Of a stretch of DNA of 64,000 bases, positions 8,662-16,132 are shown piece after piece. Positions within the stretch are counted from its first letter, which is position 1. Every line of letters begins with the position of its first letter. Origin of the DNA: Microlunatus elymi (GTDB lineage: Bacteria > Actinomycetota > Actinomycetes > Propionibacteriales > Propionibacteriaceae); the NCBI RefSeq assembly GCF_007362775.1, contig NZ_CP041692.1, positions 4,216,001-4,280,000 on the forward strand. Reading direction: 5' to 3'. The notes under the pieces were generated by a model. The model saw only the letters and a program-made list of their open reading frames with translations, was not told the DNA's origin and made no database searches. A program made the position numbers and the translations under genes.

Positions 8662-8975
8662 CCTACCGATGGAGCCAGCTCGACGAAGCCCGTACCGAGC
8701 TCCGTGAGGCCGCCAGCTTCCTCGAGGATGAGCGCGAAGGTTGGGGAGACCGATTCATCGATGCAGTCGAGGCTGCGATCGCGTCGATCGTGGAATCACC
8801 ACACACCTGGGCCCTTCACCGCGGCAAGGCGCGGACCCCTCCGGTGCACACTCGCAGCGTCGCGGGCTTCCGCTACGACATCAAGTACCTCGTCCACGGC
8901 GAAGAGGTCGTGATCATCGCCTACGCCCACGAACGCCGCCGCCCCGAATACTGGGCACGCCGTGTGACCAGCTGA
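8658..8975 (+). CDS. RelE/ParE-family toxin
   Basis: A 105-aa toxin-like protein with WSQLDEARTELREAASFLEDE, WGDRFIDAVEAAIASI, a central FRYDIKYLVHGEEV and the C-terminal strand IIAYAHERRRPEYWARR, which fits the RelE/ParE fold. The start is GTG 8658, overlapping the antitoxin stop. The ISL3 remnant begins about 85 bp downstream, so the module sits at a rearranged junction. Confidence 0.85.
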   Translation: MTYRWSQLDEARTELREAASFLEDEREGWGDRFIDAVEAAIASIVESPHTWALHRGKARTPPVHTRSVAGFRYDIKYLVHGEEVVIIAYAHERRRPEYWARRVTS

Positions 8976-9059
8976 GCGAAGTCGGCCTCTCACACGCCCA
9001 TCGTCGGCCGGGCGCCGCCGAGGTCCGGACGAACGCCCGGTGATCAGGCCAGGCAGTTA

Positions 9060-9340
9060 GTCCCGCGGCGAGCCCTGGCAGCCGCAGCGGTGGCACCAGT
9101 CGTCCGGCTCGACGAACTTGCAGGCCAGCACGGCACGGTCACGTTCAAGGCGCTGCCCGGTGACACAAAGACCGAGTTCGTCCAGGCGGCAGAACGTGGT
9201 CAGGGCGGGGCACGCGAAAGTAGGGTCAGACAAGTCGAGGTCTTCCGGGCGGGTCGTGTAGGAACTTCCATCTTCGGAAGACCTCGACCTCTACCCCGCG
9301 ACCGCCGCGCCGGGATCTACACCGTCAACTGCGAAGAGCC
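9060..9340 (-). mobile_element. truncated ISL3-family insertion sequence, copy A
   Basis: The terminal inverted repeat ends in GAAGAGCC (9318-9340, reading inwards GGCTCTTCGCAG). Read on the minus strand, it is followed by the first codons of an ISL3 transposase: CPALTTFCRLDELG, AVLACKFVEPDDWCHRCGCQ. The Cys residues form the N-terminal zinc-ribbon. The reading frame ends after GSPRD at about 9060, so over three quarters of the transposase are lost. A second inverted motif, GGTCTTCCG..CGGAAGACC, lies inside the end. The remnant matches copy B at 14545-14927. Confidence 0.8.
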
Positions 9341-9453
9341 GGTAATGCCGTCCAGGCGGAACGGCCAGCCAGCGCCCAAGATCAAACACAGGTCGATGTC
9401 CATCGGCGCCGCCACTACCGTCTCGGCCAGTATCGGATTCTGGACGCGCTGTT

Positions 9454-9951
9454 CTAAGCGGGGGGCTCGCTCCTCACCAGACCAGCCGCATCCACTGGTG
9501 CCTTGTGCGACGCCGCGAGGGGCACAACTGCCAGGCCAGCGGCCAAAGCCAAAGTCGAAGCGTCGAGCGCACTCGTTCGGATGATGCCTAACAAGCTTCC
9601 ACCTGATTCCGCGGGAATCCTCACCTGCGGGAACTCGGAGGTGAGCAAGAAGACAATCACAACCGCAAGGAGCAGCCCTGAGGCCGTCCAGAGCGCCAAC
9701 CTTCGTTCACTGGCGCGAAATCGTGATGATGCTCGCAGCAGTCCCCAGAACACAATGGCGACCCAGAAGAACACGCCGATCATCTGAAACACAGCCGCTT
9801 TCGGCTGGGTCACTGCGACCAGATCCAGCTTCCACGACAGCACACCGCCCGATTCGACCGCGCTTGCCAAGATCAGCAGATACCCTGCGATCGGCAGGTA
9901 AGCAACGACGCCAACGATCGCTACCACTACCGATCGCGCCCACCTCGACAC
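9454..9951 (-). CDS. small integral membrane protein, 165 aa
   Basis: I do not recognise a family. Four hydrophobic stretches are visible: near residues 8-30 (VVVAIVGVVAYLPIAGYLLI), 52-74 (FQMIGVFFWVAIVFWGLL), 86-104 (ALWTASGLLLAVVIVFLL) and 131-147 (LALAAGLAVVPLA). It is the last gene of a leftward three-gene operon, 4 bp after the preceding gene. Coupling with two exported proteins suggests a membrane partner, immunity or export role, but this is inference. Confidence 0.6.
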   Translation of the reverse strand: MSRWARSVVVAIVGVVAYLPIAGYLLILASAVESGGVLSWKLDLVAVTQPKAAVFQMIGVFFWVAIVFWGLLRASSRFRASERRLALWTASGLLLAVVIVFLLTSEFPQVRIPAESGGSLLGIIRTSALDASTLALAAGLAVVPLAASHKAPVDAAGLVRSEPPA

Positions 9952-9955
9952 CGGC

Positions 9956-10576
9956 CTAATGCTCCAAGCCGCTCAGCACGATATCTGTCCCATCGTTACG
10001 CGATATTGTGATGTCCCCAAGTTCCTTGGCTGTTTGTTCATCCATGACCACCAAGCTGCCGCCGTTGAGCACCTCAACCCGTGGTTCAGTGCCACTTTGG
10101 CCGAGTTTGGATGACCGTCGCTCGATGGCAGCCTTCACAGCAGAGGCATCGGTGCCAGCAGGCAACAGGTGGGACACCACACCATTGCGCGATGAGCCAG
10201 CCACCATGAGGGATGACCCACTGCTGTAGAACTGTTGGGGGGTAAGGCAATTTGCTGCGCTGACCCCTTCCCTGCCCATAGTGATGCTACAAATGTCGCC
10301 CAGTGCATCCTCGCTGACCCAGTGGAATCCCAAGCGAGATTCGGCGAGGAGCCTGACAGTTCCCGGGTCGAGGCTCGCATCGTCGATCAATGGCTGCACG
10401 GTGTCAGGCAACGCGTCACCGGCAGACTGCGCGCGCGCGAGTTCAGGTACGAGACTTTGCGCGTCGAGTGAGTGGACTTTGTCGCCTGTCCCAGCCGTCA
10501 GCATTGCAATACCAACAGCAGATGCGGCGACCGCAGTGCACACCTTGATCCCAAGTCCTGACTTCATCATGGTCAT
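9956..10576 (-). CDS. exported or anchored protein of unknown function, 206 aa
   Basis: An N-terminal signal or anchor segment (KVCTAVAASAVGIAMLTAG, residues about 11-29) precedes a soluble part. A Cys pair (DICSIT, AANCLT) could form a disulfide outside the cell. The rest has no motif I recognise. The ATG at 10576 has GAGGG upstream. It lies 10 bp after the secreted 139-aa gene and 4 bp before the membrane-protein gene, so all three are probably one transcript. Confidence 0.6.
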   Translation of the reverse strand: MTMMKSGLGIKVCTAVAASAVGIAMLTAGTGDKVHSLDAQSLVPELARAQSAGDALPDTVQPLIDDASLDPGTVRLLAESRLGFHWVSEDALGDICSITMGREGVSAANCLTPQQFYSSGSSLMVAGSSRNGVVSHLLPAGTDASAVKAAIERRSSKLGQSGTEPRVEVLNGGSLVVMDEQTAKELGDITISRNDGTDIVLSGLEH

Positions 10577-10586
10577 CTCGTCGCCC

Positions 10587-11006
10587 TCAGTGTTCCGCGT
10601 AACAGTTCATGGCAGCCTTCCCGCTCAATGAGCTTGCCCAAAAGCATCCATTGTGTGCGGTTGCGGGTGGATGGCTCAGATAGGTGTATCCGGGCGCCGT
10701 ACCTATGGCTTCCCCGTAAATGGTGTATCCACCACCCGATCCCGATTCACTGATGACATGTATGAACACCTTGATTCCAAGGTCAACTCCGGCGCGACCT
10801 CCACGTAGTCCGGACATCTGGGCACTGTTGTGCTGCACGTAGGCCGCCGTTTTACCATTGAAGTAGTGGGTTTCTGCGGCTGCGGCCGGTTGGACGAATC
10901 CGCCGACCAACACAGCAGAGCCTGCAACGCTCAGGGCAAGCGCGCGTCTAGCTGATCGGCGCGTGGCTGAAATCTGCACTTCCGGGCTGGGACTGAGGTT
11001 CTCCAT
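10587..11006 (-). CDS. small secreted protein, 139 aa
   Basis: It has a Tat- or Sec-like leader: a basic start (TRRSARRALALSVAG), a hydrophobic core and a probable AAAAE cleavage site near residue 45. The mature part of about 95 residues is Gly-rich and ends with two Cys (NGCFWASS and MNCYAEH) that could bond. The ATG at 11006 follows GGGAG. It is first in an operon with an anchored protein and a four-helix membrane protein. The size and setting recall secreted bacteriocin operons, but the mature sequence lacks lactococcin-972 motifs, so no function is assigned. Confidence 0.65.
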   Translation of the reverse strand: MENLSPSPEVQISATRRSARRALALSVAGSAVLVGGFVQPAAAAETHYFNGKTAAYVQHNSAQMSGLRGGRAGVDLGIKVFIHVISESGSGGGYTIYGEAIGTAPGYTYLSHPPATAHNGCFWASSLSGKAAMNCYAEH

Positions 11007-11214
11007 GGCGTCTCCCGAAAGTTTGATGAGGTTCGCGCGAATCGACTTACATCACTCAGCCAGATCATCTGTCAACTCCAGTCTGAGCGATCTGATCCAC
11101 TGCATACCGTCTAAGATTCCACTAAGGAGTATCTTTACCTGTTTCTCGGCTACCTTGTCAAGGAGGTTCCGAAAAGTGCAGAGGCCGGATGGCGTCGTCT
11201 GCCAGGACCCGACG

Positions 11215-11472
11215 TTAGAAGCTGAAACCTGGGAAGTAGTCGGGGCTGCCGGGGCGTTGGTGCTCGATCACGGGCACTGGTGCGAGTTGCTCGCGTGGCA
11301 GCCATGCTTGGATGATCCGCCCGTCTTCTACCGGTAACACGACGTATTCCAACCACGTGAATGCGTCCGTAGGTCGCCCCCTTGCGGGCATCGGAGCCGG
11401 GCGGGGCAAACGGCCACCTGCCCACACCGCAGCCCAGAGCGACGGCTCCCGTCCCGGTGGTGGAACGGTCAT
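11215..11472 (-). CDS. short conserved hypothetical protein, 85 aa
   Basis: The segment RPAPMPARG, DAFTWLEYVVLP, EDGRIIQAWLPREQLAPV looks like a real, conserved coding stretch. The same stretch recurs with a stop codon at 29869-29945. I placed the start at ATG 11472, and a longer reading upstream lacks support. No known domain is recognised. It could itself be a fragment, since it sits beside the duplicated MerR promoter. Confidence 0.45.
   Translation of the reverse strand: MTVPPPGREPSLWAAVWAGGRLPRPAPMPARGRPTDAFTWLEYVVLPVEDGRIIQAWLPREQLAPVPVIEHQRPGSPDYFPGFSF
11329..11405. repeat. dispersed coding fragment, copy 1
   Basis: About 77 bp shared, in the opposite orientation, with 29869-29945. 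The shared words include CCCGCCCGGCTCCGATGC and GACGCATTCACGTGGT. It encodes PAPMPAR..TDAFTW. Copy 1 is open and copy 2 carries a stop. Confidence 0.7.
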
Positions 11473-11546
11473 CGGTGCAGTGGTCTCACACCCTGCGAAT
11501 TGTTTTGAGGTCGACACGCCACCGTCCAGGTAACGGCAGATAGTCC

Positions 11547-11612
11547 TTGACCCTCGGGTGTCCTGAGAGTCGATGCTGATGTTATGTGGGACGAAATTGA
11601 TGACGATTGGGC
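11547..11612 (+). promoter_or_regulatory. duplicated MerR-type promoter with start-codon remnant
   Basis: This is a near-identical copy of 12146-12211. It has -35 TTGACC (11547-11552), a 19-bp spacer with CTC..GAG dyad, and -10 GATGCT (11572-11577). An ATG at 11584 lies 7 bases after the -10. The first codons also resemble those of the MerR-VOC gene, but one extra base shifts the frame. It looks like a partial tandem duplication. Confidence 0.7.
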
Positions 11613-12165
11613 GGGGCAACTAGGTACCGCGGGGGATTGGACTACGACTGCCATTCGTCGCCACGACGGGCTGAGCCGCAGGGCCGGCACCGAGCCTGAC
11701 TGTGAGGATGCGGTTGTGACGACGATCGACCGGTTGTCGGCAGAGTTCGCGGCACGGCAGGAGGTCCTTGAGAAGTCCCTGACGATCCGGCAGGCGTCCG
11801 CCCTCCTGGGCATTTCTCCTCAATCTTTGCGTGAGCGTGCGGCCAGGGGCCGTTCATTGCTGGCGCTGAAGGCCGGTCGGGAGTGGCGCCTGCCAGCGTG
11901 GCAGTTCGATGCGAACTGCAGCGGGGGTGTGCTTCCAGATCTGGGCAGGCTGTCAGAGATATTCCCGGGTGGCGTTGTCGCGCTGACCCGGTGGGTGTGC
12001 CGGCAGTGTGAGGAGTTGGGTGGTTCGTCGCCGGTCGATGTTCTCCTGGCTGGCCGATCGGAGATAGTGCTCCAGCTGGCCCGCGAGCGACGCATTGCTG
12101 ACCAGCTGGCGCGCGGTAGAGACATCGGAGCGTTGTCGGCTGTGCTTGACCCTCGGGCGTCCTGA
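11584..12165 (+). CDS. HTH protein with MbcA/ParS-like C-terminal region
   Basis: The recognisable part starts around residue 45 (GTG 11716: VTTIDRLSAEF). A helix-turn-helix follows (SLTIRQASALLGISPQSLRERA, then GREWRLPAWQFD, like excisionase-type domains). A C-terminal helical region (FPGGVVALTRWVCRQ, SPVDVLLAGRSEIVLQLARE) resembles the toxin-binding part of MbcA/Xre antitoxins. Translation could begin at ATG 11584 under the duplicated MerR promoter, giving 193 aa, or at GTG 11716, giving 149 aa. No RES-type toxin is next to it. It could be an orphan antitoxin. Confidence 0.6.
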   Translation: MWDEIDDDWAGQLGTAGDWTTTAIRRHDGLSRRAGTEPDCEDAVVTTIDRLSAEFAARQEVLEKSLTIRQASALLGISPQSLRERAARGRSLLALKAGREWRLPAWQFDANCSGGVLPDLGRLSEIFPGGVVALTRWVCRQCEELGGSSPVDVLLAGRSEIVLQLARERRIADQLARGRDIGALSAVLDPRAS

Positions 12166-12176
12166 GGGTCGATGCT
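12146..12176 (+). promoter_or_regulatory. MerR-type promoter with 19-bp spacer
   Basis: -35 TTGACC (12146-12151) and -10 GATGCT (12171-12176) are separated by 19 bp, the long spacer typical of MerR-activated promoters. The dyad GACCCTC..GAGGGTC covers the spacer. The start codon at 12183 is 7 bases after the -10, which suggests a leaderless transcript. Confidence 0.65.
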
Positions 12177-12182
12177 GATGTC

Positions 12183-12917
12183 ATGCGGGATGAACTCATG
12201 ACGATCGGGTCGTTCTCAATGTTGAGCGGATTGTCGATAGCCACACTTCGCCACTACGACGAGATCGGCCTTCTGCGGCCGGCCGAGGTCGACGTGCAGT
12301 CGAGCTATCGGCTGTACGCCCGCGACCAGGTCGATGTTGGACGGCGGGTGCGGCTTCTGCGGGAGGCTGGTCTGTCTACCGACCAGATCGCGAGGATCCT
12401 TGCCGGCGATGACAGTGAATTCCGTGCAGTTCTGGCTGAGCGACGGGCTGCGCTGGAGCAGCGGACGTTGCAGATCCAGACGCTTCTTGATCAACTCTTG
12501 CAGGCCAACAGGGACGGGACGTCGCCTTCGATGCAGTCAGCAGCAGACTTTCGGTTGACCGCGGTCAACATCGGCGTCAACTCCGAAACCGCCCTAGAGA
12601 CTGCACGCCGATTCTGGGGGGACGTGCTTGGGACCGAACTCGATGACTGGGGCAACGGAGCCCAGCAGGTCGTCCTGGGCCAGGGCGACAACATCGGCTT
12701 TCTGAACATCAGTATTCGGTCGTCTGAGGAGGCCCGCCACACTGACGCTGCGGCCTTCGGTCTGGGTGTTCCCGGCCTGGACGACACCCACCAGCGAGCG
12801 CTCACTGCGGGCGCAACTGAGCAGTACCCGCCCACCGACGGGATCAGTGAGCCACGCCACTCCTTGATCATCGATCCAGTCGGCAACCGGGTGGTCCTGT
12901 GGGAAAGCGAACGGTAG
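12183..12917 (+). CDS. MerR regulator fused to VOC (glyoxalase-like) domain
   Basis: A 244-aa protein. Residues about 6-75 are a MerR HTH (IGSFSMLSGLSIATLRHYDE, SSYRLYARDQ). Residues 78-112 are the dimerisation coiled coil. Residues about 123-243 form a vicinal-oxygen-chelate fold (LTAVNIGVNSETALETARRF, DNIGFLNI, HSLIIDPVGNRVVLWE). VOC domains bind or modify drugs such as bleomycin, so here the domain probably senses the ligand. The start at 12183 fits a leaderless transcript, and an ATG at 12198 is the alternative. The promoter has a MerR-type dyad, which suggests autoregulation. Confidence 0.85.
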   Translation: MRDELMTIGSFSMLSGLSIATLRHYDEIGLLRPAEVDVQSSYRLYARDQVDVGRRVRLLREAGLSTDQIARILAGDDSEFRAVLAERRAALEQRTLQIQTLLDQLLQANRDGTSPSMQSAADFRLTAVNIGVNSETALETARRFWGDVLGTELDDWGNGAQQVVLGQGDNIGFLNISIRSSEEARHTDAAAFGLGVPGLDDTHQRALTAGATEQYPPTDGISEPRHSLIIDPVGNRVVLWESER

Positions 12918-12930
12918 GCCGGCGTGAGCG

Positions 12931-13194
12931 ATGAACGATCACGACCTCCGCGCCCTCGCCGCAGCTCGGCTCGCAGACATCTACCGCGAAGCCGACGAAC
13001 GACGTTTGGCGCGCCTTGATCGGCGTCCTCAACGCCGTGCCAAGACTCCAACAGCGCGGCGTCGACTGATTACCGGCGACCGTTCGTTGCCGGCTGATGA
13101 CGGCTCGTTCGATGGTGGGGCTTCATCCACCGATGTTGATCAAGTCCGCCGCGGCGGATCATCTATGTTGCTCTCAAAACCGAGGAGGCTGTAA
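12931..13194 (+). CDS. small hypothetical protein, 87 aa
   Basis: The first 35 residues (MNDHDLRALAAARLADIYRE, ADERRLARL) are an amphipathic basic helix seen in many short actinobacterial proteins. The rest is low-complexity and may have changed frame. It lies 13 bp after the MerR-VOC gene, and its end holds the ribosome-binding site of the Nudix gene. No function is inferred. Confidence 0.5.
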   Translation: MNDHDLRALAAARLADIYREADERRLARLDRRPQRRAKTPTARRRLITGDRSLPADDGSFDGGASSTDVDQVRRGGSSMLLSKPRRL

Positions 13195-13731
13195 ATGAAC
13201 AATGAATCTTCAGACGGCTGGACCCGCGCAGCGATGGTGGTCGGCGGGGTCATCCGACGTGATGACACCATCCTGCTGGTTCACGAACACACCTTGGGTG
13301 GCGAGGGGCCCGATCAGTGGGTGCTACCTGGTGGACGTCTGGAAAGGGGCGAGTTGCTCGACGCGGCGGTCAAGCGTGAAGTCGAGGAGGAAACTGGACT
13401 GACGGTCATCTCGGTCGGTTCCCTAGCGTTCGGCAGCCAGCACTACGCACCGGGACGCGATCAGCCTCTTCTCTTCCTGGCCTTCAATGTTGTCGTCGAC
13501 CCCGTCTCTGGTGACCGGTTTGAGCCGAACGACCCTGACGACTTGATCATCGAGGCACGGTTCGTCCCCATTCGCGATGCAATCGATCTAGTCCTTCAGG
13601 CAGGCGTCACTCCAGGGTCGCAGTCAACCTCTGACTTTCTTCGCCAAGACGGCAACGCCGATCCATCGATCTGGCTCTGGGATTTGAACCAGTCCACGGA
13701 TCGGCCTCTCTCCCAGGTGCCAATCCGCTGA
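13195..13731 (+). CDS. Nudix hydrolase
   Basis: A 178-aa pyrophosphohydrolase. The Nudix box runs from GGRLERGELLDAAVKRE to VEEETGL (about residues 47-70) and carries the full set of Mg-binding Glu residues. A strong AGGAGG lies before ATG 13195. The family cleaves nucleoside diphosphates linked to another moiety, and the exact substrate is not predictable. It may be in one transcript with the MerR-VOC gene upstream. Confidence 0.88.
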   Translation: MNNESSDGWTRAAMVVGGVIRRDDTILLVHEHTLGGEGPDQWVLPGGRLERGELLDAAVKREVEEETGLTVISVGSLAFGSQHYAPGRDQPLLFLAFNVVVDPVSGDRFEPNDPDDLIIEARFVPIRDAIDLVLQAGVTPGSQSTSDFLRQDGNADPSIWLWDLNQSTDRPLSQVPIR

Positions 13732-13878
13732 AGGGACTGCGCGTTCAGCGGCCCGCCGCGTGGTGACCGGGCACCAGACTTCACCAACTGAGGTCCCGAA
13801 TGGGGATCCCGTCCGGACGGGCCGGCCGACGATGTTGACCATCGAAACCGCCTGCCGCCGGCTCGTGTTCGGACGTTC

Positions 13879-14490
13879 CTATGACGCCGTGCGGGGAAGG
13901 ATGGCCCAACCGTCCTGGCGGTGTTCGATTGGGAAGCAGGCGCCGCCGGGGATGTCGTGTTCGAGGTTCTCGGGGATGCCGTCGGTGGGGAGGCCGGTGT
14001 TTCCAGGGGCGATGCTGCCGAGGGTAGCGATAATCGCGCCGCCATGCATGACCACGAGCACCGTTTTGCCTGTGTGGGCACGGACGAGGTCATCGAGGAC
14101 CGGCCGGATCCGCTGCGCGATCTCCTGGCCGCTCTCACCCCCGAGGATGCGGGGTGCCAGATCGCCGTCAAGCCAGGCCAACAGCGCCATTCCGAGGGAT
14201 CGCACGTCGTAGGGTTCGTCGCCGGCCTGGTACTCGTGCAGTCCGGCACGTACGTCGATGGGAAGCCGGAGGATATCTGCTGCGATTTTCGCGGTCTGTG
14301 TTGCGCGGGATAGGTCGGAGCAGACGATCGCGCCGATCTCTCGGTTTTGCAGTTGATCACCGAGAGCACGCGCTTGTGATCGTCCGAGTTCGGTGAGGAT
14401 GCCGCCGGTGGCATCGTCTCCGTTGTCGCTCGAATACGTTGCTTCGCCGTGCCGGGCAAGGATGATGCGGGTGCGCTCTTGGGTGATCAC
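13879..14490 (-). CDS. histidine phosphatase family protein
   Basis: A 203-aa phosphoglycerate-mutase-like phosphatase. The catalytic RHG motif is in IILARHGEATY, the later His is in VLVVMHGGAII, and the conserved Glu region is LHEYQAGDEP. I chose GTG 14490 (VITQERTR). The frame stays open upstream into ISL3 transposase codons, so a 304-aa reading exists whose first 83 residues are IS-derived. The native promoter was probably replaced by IS sequence. A related broken copy lies at 16133. Confidence 0.85.
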   Translation of the reverse strand: MITQERTRIILARHGEATYSSDNGDDATGGILTELGRSQARALGDQLQNREIGAIVCSDLSRATQTAKIAADILRLPIDVRAGLHEYQAGDEPYDVRSLGMALLAWLDGDLAPRILGGESGQEIAQRIRPVLDDLVRAHTGKTVLVVMHGGAIIATLGSIAPGNTGLPTDGIPENLEHDIPGGACFPIEHRQDGWAILPRTAS

Positions 14491-14544
14491 CTCGGCATCG
14501 TACGGGCGGTGGTCGGCCCCGGCTGCCGAAGTGCCCGGTGCAGG

Positions 14545-14927
14545 ATACCGACCGACCCTGACTTCCAACGTGGTGGGCCGCCACCCCAGCGGCTCGTGCG
14601 CTAGCCGCCGCACCACACTGTCGCGGGCAATGCCCTGACAGCCGCAGCGGTGACACCAATCATCAGCATCGACGACCCGGCAGGCAAGCTCGGCCCGGCC
14701 GGCTTCGAGCCGCTGACCGACGACCTGAAGCCCGAGCGCGTCGAGCCGGCAGAACGTGGTCAGATCAGGGCACTGGAAGGTAGCGTTGTGCAACGTCGGG
14801 GTCTTTCCGATGGGCCGGTGTGAGAACCTCCATCATCGAAAGACCCCGACACCCACCAGCTCACCGACGCGCCGCCACTCGAGCGCGTTTGATCACATCC
14901 CAGCTACACCCTCAACTGCGAAGAGCC
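14545..14927 (-). mobile_element. truncated ISL3-family insertion sequence, copy B
   Basis: The terminal repeat GGCTCTTCGCAG.. (reading inwards from 14927) is followed by an inner dyad GGTCTTTC..GAAAGACC. The first 83 codons of the ISL3 transposase follow (CPDLTTFCRLDALGLQ, ACRVVDADDWCHRCGCQG, RDSVVRRLAHEPLGWRPT). The four-Cys zinc region is intact, but the element breaks at about 14545 and joins the phosphatase in frame. It has the same orientation as copy A. The 147 bp from 14928 to 15074 hold nothing I recognise. Confidence 0.82.
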
Positions 14928-15074
14928 CCTTACACGCGTGTCACCAGCGGTCTGCTTGACTATCCACAGTGGGAAGTCTCGGATGAGTAGGCAACTGACG
15001 AGTCCGCGAAATTGGTGCCGAGGAGAGCGCGAGCTGTCCCTCGCGCGAGCGAAGAGCTTTCCAGCCGTCCGGTC

Positions 15075-15368
15075 TCATGACGTGTATGGGAAGTACGATA
15101 TCTTGTAAGCTGGCCCTAACGCGTCTGCCAGGAGTTGCCGAAGGGACTCACCTTCCCGGTTCCACTCCTCGCGTGAGGAATCACTTGGCCACCCGCATTT
15201 TGAAGCGAGTTCATCAAAGGTTTCCGCCCAGCGTCTGAGCTTGGTGCGAAGTTCCTCGGGCAGCGGAACATCTTCCAGCCTGACCATCGTTCCAGGTTTG
15301 CCATCGATCGAGGTCCACAACGGGTCGGCATAATAGTCGGCTCGAAGGATGAGGAGGTGGCGCTCCAT
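15075..15368 (-). CDS. small acidic protein, candidate immunity protein
   Basis: A 97-aa soluble protein (LLILRADYYADPLW, LEDVPLPEELRTKLRRWAET, EEWNREGESLRQLLADALG). It lies only 4 bp after the secreted protein at 15373-15792, on the same strand. A small acidic cytosolic protein directly behind a secreted one is the layout of toxin-immunity pairs. I recognise no family, so this is inference from context. Confidence 0.65.
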   Translation of the reverse strand: MERHLLILRADYYADPLWTSIDGKPGTMVRLEDVPLPEELRTKLRRWAETFDELASKCGWPSDSSREEWNREGESLRQLLADALGPAYKISYFPYTS

Positions 15369-15372
15369 GCAT

Positions 15373-15792
15373 CTACGCCTTACGTGCGAGTGAGTATGCC
15401 GTGATGATCCCCTTCGGTGCGCCGTCAGAATAGTGGGACGTTTCGAAGATCACGATGAAGCCTGCATAGTCGTACTTGATGGCCGTGCCCTGCGGGTTTT
15501 GTGTGCCGTACTCGAGGGTATTGATGATCGCGTTGTTGATCTGGTCGTTGAACCCATCGGCGCGGCCCTCGTCGATATGCTTGTATCCATACGATGACGT
15601 TCCGCATCGAAGATCAACGACACGCCCGCTGCCATCGACGTAGTCTTCGACGGTGTATGTCGACGGCTGCCCAGAGCACTGTGAGTCAAAGATTCCTAGC
15701 GGTGATACGCCGCTGGTATGGATTGGCGCCGCGTCCGTTGAAGTAACGAGAGAGAGAATGCTAGCGACTACAAGAATGACTTGAGCAAACAT
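15373..15792 (-). CDS. small secreted protein, candidate toxin
   Basis: A 139-aa protein with a Sec-type leader (FAQVILVVASILSLV, cleavage likely after TDAA near residue 22) and a mature part of about 117 residues. The mature part holds two Cys (SQCSG, LRCGT). It includes EDYVDGSGRVVDLRC, GFNDQINNAIIN and AIKYDYAGFIVIFETSHYSD. The start is ATG 15792 because AAAGGAG lies at ideal spacing, and earlier ATGs lack it. It is co-transcribed with a small acidic protein. It could be a secreted enzyme or toxin. No catalytic motif is certain. Confidence 0.65.
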   Translation of the reverse strand: MFAQVILVVASILSLVTSTDAAPIHTSGVSPLGIFDSQCSGQPSTYTVEDYVDGSGRVVDLRCGTSSYGYKHIDEGRADGFNDQINNAIINTLEYGTQNPQGTAIKYDYAGFIVIFETSHYSDGAPKGIITAYSLARKA

Positions 15793-16132
15793 GAATGGCT
15801 CCTTTGCCATGTGCGAACCGCAGTAGATGCGATTCCGGCATAGCATGGATCACTCATCATGGCAAGTCTTCCGGTGACGAGTAATTGGCAAGACCTGTGG
15901 ATGGGTGTGTTCATGCGGCTTGTTGATTGCCTCCTTGTTGATCTTGGTCGTCGGGTCGTTCGACGAGTTTGCCGTTCGACCAGCGGCCCTGGCCCAGGGC
16001 TGCCCGTGAGCGGGGCGTGCCGGGCACCATCCGGGCAGGCCCTCGTCGGGCACTCAATTGAGCGCACCTCAGCGTGCCCGGACCCGATCCGCTTGCAGGC
16101 GGTGTGCCCGACCGATTCCGTAGGCTGCACGG

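Noticed and set aside
10587-11006. Lactococcin 972-type bacteriocin
   Set aside because: The size and leader fit, but the mature region lacks the family's Tyr-Ser-Asn-Tyr and Trp patterns, and no DUF1430 protein or ABC ATPase is linked.
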